A stretch of 64,000 bases of DNA from Camellia lanceoleosa. Taxonomy: Eukaryota; Streptophyta; Magnoliopsida; Ericales; Theaceae. The translations under genes and the position numbers were made by a program. Of this stretch, positions 59,395-64,000 are shown piece by piece; position 1 is the stretch's first letter, and every line of letters starts with the position of its first letter. Below the pieces are notes generated by a model. That model saw only the letters and a list, made by a program, of their open reading frames with translations. It did no database searches and was not told the origin of the DNA. The DNA is taken from positions 930,001 through 994,000 of the forward strand of contig JANUSC010000052.1 in the NCBI GenBank assembly GCA_025200525.1. Reading direction: 5' to 3'.

Positions 59395-60140
59395 TTAACT
59401 GCTTAGCTTTTTCAAGCCGAATATATTAGTGCATCTGCCCTTGCCCCAGCAGATTGGTGAACGTGGCCAATGATTATCGGCCATTCATGAATTGGCTGAG
59501 GTAGCCAATCTTTTCGGCATAATGGACTGATGTTAGGCCGAATAGATTAATTAATCTGCCCTTGCCCCCAACGGATTAATGAACGTGGCCAACGATTATC
59601 GGCCATTCATGAATTGGCTGGGGCAGCCTATCTTTTCGGCATAAAGGACTGATGTTAGGCCGAATAGATTAATTAATTTGCCTTTGCCCCCAGCGGATTA
59701 GTGAACGTGGCCAACGATTATCGGCCATTCATGAATTGGCTGGGGCAACCAATCTTTTCAGCACAAAGGACTAATGTTAGGCCAAATAGATTAATTAATC
59801 TGCCCTTGGCCCGGCGGATTAGTGAACGTGGCCAACGATTATCGGCCACGCATGAATTGGCTGGGATAGCCAATTTTTTTGGCACAAAGGACTGATGTTA
59901 TGCCGAATAGATTAATTAACCTACCCTTGCCCCAGCGGATTAGTGAACGTGGCCAACGATTATCGGCCATTCATGAATTGGCTGGGGCAACCAATCTTTT
60001 CGGCACAAAGGACTTATACTATACTAGTGCATTAATTCGGCGCTATATTAACTGCTTAGCTTTGTCAAGCTGAATATACTAGTGCATCTACCCTTGCCCC
60101 AACAGATTGGAGGACGTTGCTGCCGATTATCAGCCATTTA
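59395..60140 (+). repeat. 121/122-bp tandem array
   Basis: ACGTGGCCAA recurs at 59461, 59583, 59705, 59826 and 59947 (steps 122, 122, 121, 121), with diverged half-units at both ends (59395-59450 and 60040-60140 share TTCGGCGCTA-ATTAACTGCTTAGCTTT). Each unit holds GATTATCGGCCATTCATGAATTGGCTGGGGC and GATGTTAGGCCGAATAGATTAATTAA. Short frames crossing it (59701-59895, 59879-60073) are repeat artefacts. Confidence 0.9.
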
Positions 60141-60290
60141 TGAATTGGCTAGGACAGCATTGAAGAGATCGTTTTAGGAGTGGTGCACCCGCGGGTAATA
60201 AAAAGGGTGGTTGCTTCGTGTGCATAGGTCCCATTAGTATGTTCAAACTCAACTCAAACTAGTCTGTCGTAGAAGGTTAGATAAGTGTGA

Positions 60291-61113
60291 ATGTCAAGTA
60301 GATTATTCTTCAACAGCAGAGGAGAAGGTAGGACATTGGCTGAGCTGGACTCAGCGATGAATCAAGGTGGAGAACCTTCACAAACGGGAAGTATGACGTC
60401 TGGGGAGCGGGAGAGGCGTTACTCTCCACGTCGTCGAAGTAGGTCACCTAAGAGGGAGAAGCAACAACAGGGGAACTCCCCTCATTCGCGAAGTGAGGCC
60501 AGTGGGCCACCGCACCCATTGAGTTTTTCAGTCTTTATCAGGAACAAACCAATGACAGAAACAAATTCGATCATTCGAGATCTAGGCGTGGCAGTCGAGA
60601 CAAATTTTTTTGCCAGAAGTTCAACAGTCGATGATTGGTCAATCAGATTTCGAAGTGTTTCGAGAGGACGTTCACGGAGCGGTGAAATGACTATACACCT
60701 CCTATACGATCGGCATGCGCCTTCGTGTTGCGCGGTGGGAGATTGAACAGAAAGATGAACACATTCATAATTTAGAAGCTCACGCGAAGAAAGCCTAGTG
60801 GGAGTTAAGAAAAGTCAAAATCATAGAGACTCAATCGGCCAGCCAAGCTAACCCGATTGTAAAGGAAAGGGTGACCTGACGTCTTATAAGTCACGTGATT
60901 GCCGATCGCGATACGGCAAGCATGTTTTCAATAGAGGCTGCAAAGACCAGGGCTTATGAACAAGGCTTCCATGCGGGCCGTAAAGTTGGGATAGAGAAGA
61001 CGAAGAAAAAGCTCGGCGAGGAGGTCTATCGATGCGAGAATCGTAGATTTAAGCACGGATGGGTCAAGGCTCTCCATGCCGCGGAGGCTCTTCGGGCAAC
61101 AGGCATTGACTAG
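60291..61113 (+). pseudogene. Second antisense ORF, RS-rich then coiled coil, broken
   Basis: ATG at 60291. The first frame (to 60746) is Arg/Ser-rich (RYSPRRRSRSPKREK near 60418-60462). After a frameshift near 60700 the frame from 60715 continues as a coiled coil, RWEIEQKDEHIHNLEAHAKK, crosses stops at about 60797 and 60877, and ends with AYEQGFHAGRKVGIEKTKKK and CENRRFKHGWVKAL before TAG 61111-61113. The last motif matches the end of the ORF at 56889-59058, so the two share a C-terminal module. Role unknown. Confidence 0.5.
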
Positions 61114-61384
61114 GCATCGCCGTTATATTATAGTCATCATTTTCCTTTCGCGGCTTTCGAAGTCAAGAAGAGCGACGACGAGGGTGATGCAGAACAAAAC
61201 TGAATGTATTGTACCACTTTAACATAAATTGGAAGCGAACTATGTATTCTCGATTAATTTAATGAAACATATTATTTTAAACGTTTACATGTTATTTCAG
61301 TTGTCGTTTATAGATTTAACTATGATCATCTTCCATTTTGTGTCAACTGCGTTTATGTGTCAATCGCAATATTCATGAAGAGGG
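61114..61384. other. Spacer between antisense ORF and 102-bp array
   Basis: No feature beyond AT-rich sequence, with AATGAAACATATTATTTT a possible poly(A) region for the plus-strand ORF. Confidence 0.3.
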
Positions 61385-62120
61385 CTCCGAATTTGGATGC
61401 CCTTTCGTGCCAACCGTGCTTTCCACGAGGGGCGTTCCGGATCCGAAGGGTTATTCAGCCGAAACGTGTCTTGCACGGATGGGGTTCCGAATTCAGAGGC
61501 TTTTATCTTTGCCAATCGTGATATCCACGAAAGGCGCTTTGAATCCGGAGGCTTATTCGGCCCAAACGTGTCATGCACGGATGAGGCCCCAAATTCGAAG
61601 GCTTTTATCTTGGCCAATCGTAATATCCACGAAAGGCGCTCCAAATTCGGAGGCTTATTCGGCCCAAACATGTCATGCACGGATGGGGCCTCGAATTCGG
61701 AGGCTTTTATCTTGGCCAATCGTGATATCCACGAAGGGCGCTCCGAATCCGGAGGCTTATTCATCCCAAACGTGTCTTACACGGATGGGGCTCCGAATTT
61801 GGAGGCTTTTATCTTGGTCAGTCGTGATATCCACGAAGGGCACTCCAAATCCGGAGGCTTAAACATGTCATGCACGAATGGGGCTCCAAATTCGAAGTCT
61901 TTTATCTTGGCCAATCGTGATATCCATGCAGGGCACTCCGAATCCGGAGGCTTATTCGGCCCAAACGTGTCTTGCACGAATAGGGCTCCAAATTCGGATG
62001 CTTTTATCTTGGCCAATCGTGTTATCCACGAAGGGCGCTCCGAATTCAGAGGCTTATTCGGCCTAAACATGTCTTGCACAGATGGGGCTCCGAATTCGGA
62101 GGCTTTTAATTTAATAAACT
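61385..62120 (+). repeat. 102-bp tandem array, open in frame
   Basis: TTTTATCTTGGCCAATCG recurs at about 61501, 61603, 61705, 61807, 61900, 62002 (and TTTTAAT at 62104): steps 102 except one 93-bp unit (9 bases short). Because 102 and 93 are multiples of 3, frames stay open across the array: plus 61397-62122 (241 codons, a 34-residue repeat with GLFGPNVSCTDGAPNSEAF) and long frames in other phases and on the minus strand. I interpret it as a non-coding array in the Tat 3' region. Confidence 0.9.
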
Positions 62121-62149
62121 AAATTTTGGATAGTAAGGAAATAAGAAAC

Positions 62150-63330
62150 CTTGCATTGAAAAAGTGAAATTTATACACGGTGAACATTCAAAACAAGTAT
62201 CATGCCCCACAAGTCGGGTTAATGATAGAATTTATGCAAATGCGTGGAATTCCAAGGACATGGCAGACTTCTCCCAGACATGTCTTTGAGCCGATATGCC
62301 CTGTGCCGGCGATTGACTCAATCTAATAGGGGTCGTCCCAGTTGGGACCTAGCTTTCCGTAGGTGGGGCTCCTAGTAGCAGGAATAACTTTCTTCAGGAC
62401 CAATTTTTTGTGTATATAACATTGCAGCTGCACGTTGATTATATGATTTAGCGAGCTGCTGCTGATACCGCGCCATAGACGCGAGGGCTCGATCTCGGCG
62501 TTCTTCAATTAGAGTTAGATCCAAAGCTAACATCACGTCACTACGGCCCAAGTCGAAGACCTTTGTTTTCAGAGTGGGTAAGCCAATCTCTAGGGGGATA
62601 ATTGCCTAAGTTCCAAAACAAAGGGCGAACGACGTTTCCCTAGTGGACCGCCTTGGTGTAGTGCGATGAGCCCACAACACACTAGGGAGCTCTTCAACCC
62701 ACCTGTCTTTAGCTTTCTCCAACCGTTTCTTAATGCCGTCCAAAATGGCTTTGTTGAAGGCTTCAGCTTGACCATTGCTCTATGGATAAGCCGGGGTAGA
62801 GAAATAGGGCCGAATACCATACGTGCTGCACAATTCTCAATAGACGCCGCAATCAAACTGGGTGTCGTTGTTTGAAATAAGTGCTCTTGGAATGCCGAAT
62901 CGTGTTATGATATTTCTCCATACAAAACGCTTAGCATCGGTATCTCGAATGTGCATTAGTGCCTCCGCTTCGACCCATTTTGTGAAGTAATCTGTCGCGA
63001 TAATCAAAAATAGCTTGTTGCCCGGGACACGAGGTAATGGTCCAACGATGTCAAGTCCCCATTGGGCGAACGGCCAAGGACTAGTGATAGAGCTTAACTC
63101 TTCAGCAGGCTAATGGGTTAAAGGGGAAAACGTCTAGCACTGTTCACATTTCTTGACGTAACACTCGGCATCAACTCTCATTGTCGGCCAATAATATCCC
63201 TATGTCACAGCTCGATGAGCCAAAGAGCGCCCGCCAGAATGGGCACCACAACTACCTTCATGTATTTCAGTTAGGAGTTCCTCGACTTTATCCGAATGGA
63301 TGCATTCTAGATATGGACCAGAAAGGGATT
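62150..63330 (-). pseudogene. Integrase of the Tat-group element, broken
   Basis: Minus frames give the zinc-binding HEGSCGAHSGGRSLAHRAV then GYYWPTM and CEQC (about 63290-63135), the first catalytic Asp in WGLDIVGPLP (about 63065-63035), TDYFTKWVEAEAL (about 63000-62960), and [20 protein letters not shown] with the catalytic Glu (about 62790-62730). [18 protein letters not shown] follows (about 62690-62635). The second catalytic Asp, normally in ISDNGTQF, is replaced: the sequence reads ISNNDTQFD (about 62890-62860). Stops near 63120, 62840, 62780, 62610 and later break it. Confidence 0.8.
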
Positions 63331-63490
63331 TTTTGTAGAGCTTTCCTTGCGAGCCTAAGTAATATCGCAGGGCTTTGTTTCATAGTTTGTGTGCTTCTTT
63401 CTTATCCGTCGGGAGCTATTCAGAAGATAGGAATGCAGTGATAGGGTCCATCCAACTTGGACTTGATTCTATGATATTTATTTGAATTGA

Positions 63491-63990
63491 CTATGAGGGG
63501 GCAATGCTCGGCTTAGGGATGAATCCTACTTCAATTGTCCGTTTAATTTCTGAGTTAATAACGGAAGCTAGGCAAGCCAAGGCATCTGCATGTGTGTTCT
63601 GATCGCGGGTTATTTGATTTAGTTCATGATGGTTGAATTTTGCCAACAAAGAATTTGCCATTTTCATGTAAGCTACCATACGGTCATTTTTGGCTGCGTA
63701 TTCCCCCTTCAATTGGTTGATGACTAGCTTTGAATCACAGAAGATAAGTAGACGCTGAGCACCAAGGAGATGTGCATTTCGTAAGCCGGTTAACAATGCT
63801 TTGTATTCGGCCTCATTGTTCGATGCATCGAAGCCCAGTTTGACAGGCTGCTCGATTATTGCCCCGTCTGGAGCCACAATCACTACACTCGCCCTACTGC
63901 CACGTTGGTTGGATGATCTGTCACAATACATCTGCCAAACATCCCCAACATAAATTCTCCAGTTCGGCTTAGGTTAAATTTGATCAGACT
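63491..63990 (-). CDS. Second (archaeal-type) RNase H domain of Tat-group pol, open segment
   Basis: An open minus frame of 146 codons from about 63931 to 63491, with all four acidic positions of RNase H: Asp in YCDRSSNQRG (63928-63900), Glu in NNEAEYKALLTGL (about 63818-63780), Asp in IFCDSKLVINQLKG (about 63750-63710) and Asp in NTHADALACLAS (about 63600-63565). This extra domain between the retroviral RNase H and integrase is the hallmark of Tat-group elements. A conserved Gly after the first Asp is Arg here. A stop precedes it at about 63975 and another ends it at 63491, so it is part of a broken polyprotein. Confidence 0.82.
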
Positions 63991-64000
63991 TAAAGTCGAC

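Larger units (their letters stand above)
56129..64000 (-). mobile_element. Tat-group Ty3-gypsy retrotransposon, 3' part, running off the right edge
   Basis: Read on the minus strand from 64000: a second (archaeal-type) RNase H, integrase, a 102-bp tandem array, antisense ORFs with a 121-bp array between them, a polypurine tract and a 3' LTR ending at 56129. A second RNase H before integrase, antisense ORFs between integrase and 3' LTR, and tandem repeats in that region are known traits of Tat-group elements such as Grande and Retand. RT, gag and the 5' LTR should lie to the right of the window. The pol frames carry many stops. Confidence 0.8.

Noticed and set aside
61397..62122. A 241-codon repeat protein, with a 34-residue unit recalling TAL-effector or PPR repeats
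   Set aside because: The DNA is a 102-bp tandem array open in several phases and on both strands. The unit lacks PPR helices and the TAL repeat pattern, and it sits in a retrotransposon 3' region.

Overview
The window looks like nuclear DNA from a flowering plant, probably a eudicot, in a heterochromatic, transposon-packed region. It is AT-rich. Every coding stretch I recognise belongs to a plant transposable element: Tat/Ogre and Tekay/Del Ty3-gypsy, Ty1-copia, CACTA, hAT, Helitron, LINE and SINE families. I found no convincing host gene, rRNA, tRNA or organellar gene. Almost all element genes are broken, mostly by in-frame TAG/TAA/TGA codons that fit C-to-T decay.

Layout. 1-8311: left part of a minus-strand Tat/Ogre-like retrotransposon. 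It has broken gag and protease, a tRNA-Arg-type primer site and a 4.2 kb LTR, and its other end lies off the left edge. This LTR ends inside the left LTR of a compound minus-strand non-autonomous (LARD-like) element, 8312-45892, with the structure LTR / internal / LTR / internal / LTR. The second internal region is split at a 5-bp target site by a plus-strand Tekay/Del-type chromovirus (17396-42373; LTRs 2.4-2.5 kb, initiator-Met primer site). That element is split inside its RNase H domain by a 15.3 kb CACTA transposon (22707-38024, 3-bp target duplication GAT). The CACTA carries a 132-bp subterminal tandem array, a TNPA-like multi-exon pseudogene, a remnant of the TNP2 N-terminal domain, a deleted Ty1-copia copy, a small inverted-repeat element and a SINE-like fragment.

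45893-56128 is AT-rich intergenic DNA with small non-autonomous elements: two hAT copies of one family (8-bp duplications), a Mutator-like foldback (9-bp duplication), other foldbacks, LINE pieces, a 1.4 kb Helitron and the end of a second CACTA. 56129-64000 is a second minus-strand Tat-group element running off the right edge. It has a 510-bp LTR, an antisense spliced ORF with a plant 'putative gypsy type transposon' domain, two tandem-repeat arrays (121/122 bp and 102 bp), then integrase and a second RNase H.

History, by nesting: the compound LARD-like array came first; the Tat/Ogre element and the chromovirus inserted into it independently; the CACTA then entered the chromovirus. The most notable points are the precise nesting, the shared-LTR array whose two internal regions have the same reconstructed length, the in-frame 102-bp array, and the CACTA that appears to have lost its catalytic transposase gene but kept a nearly readable TNPA gene.
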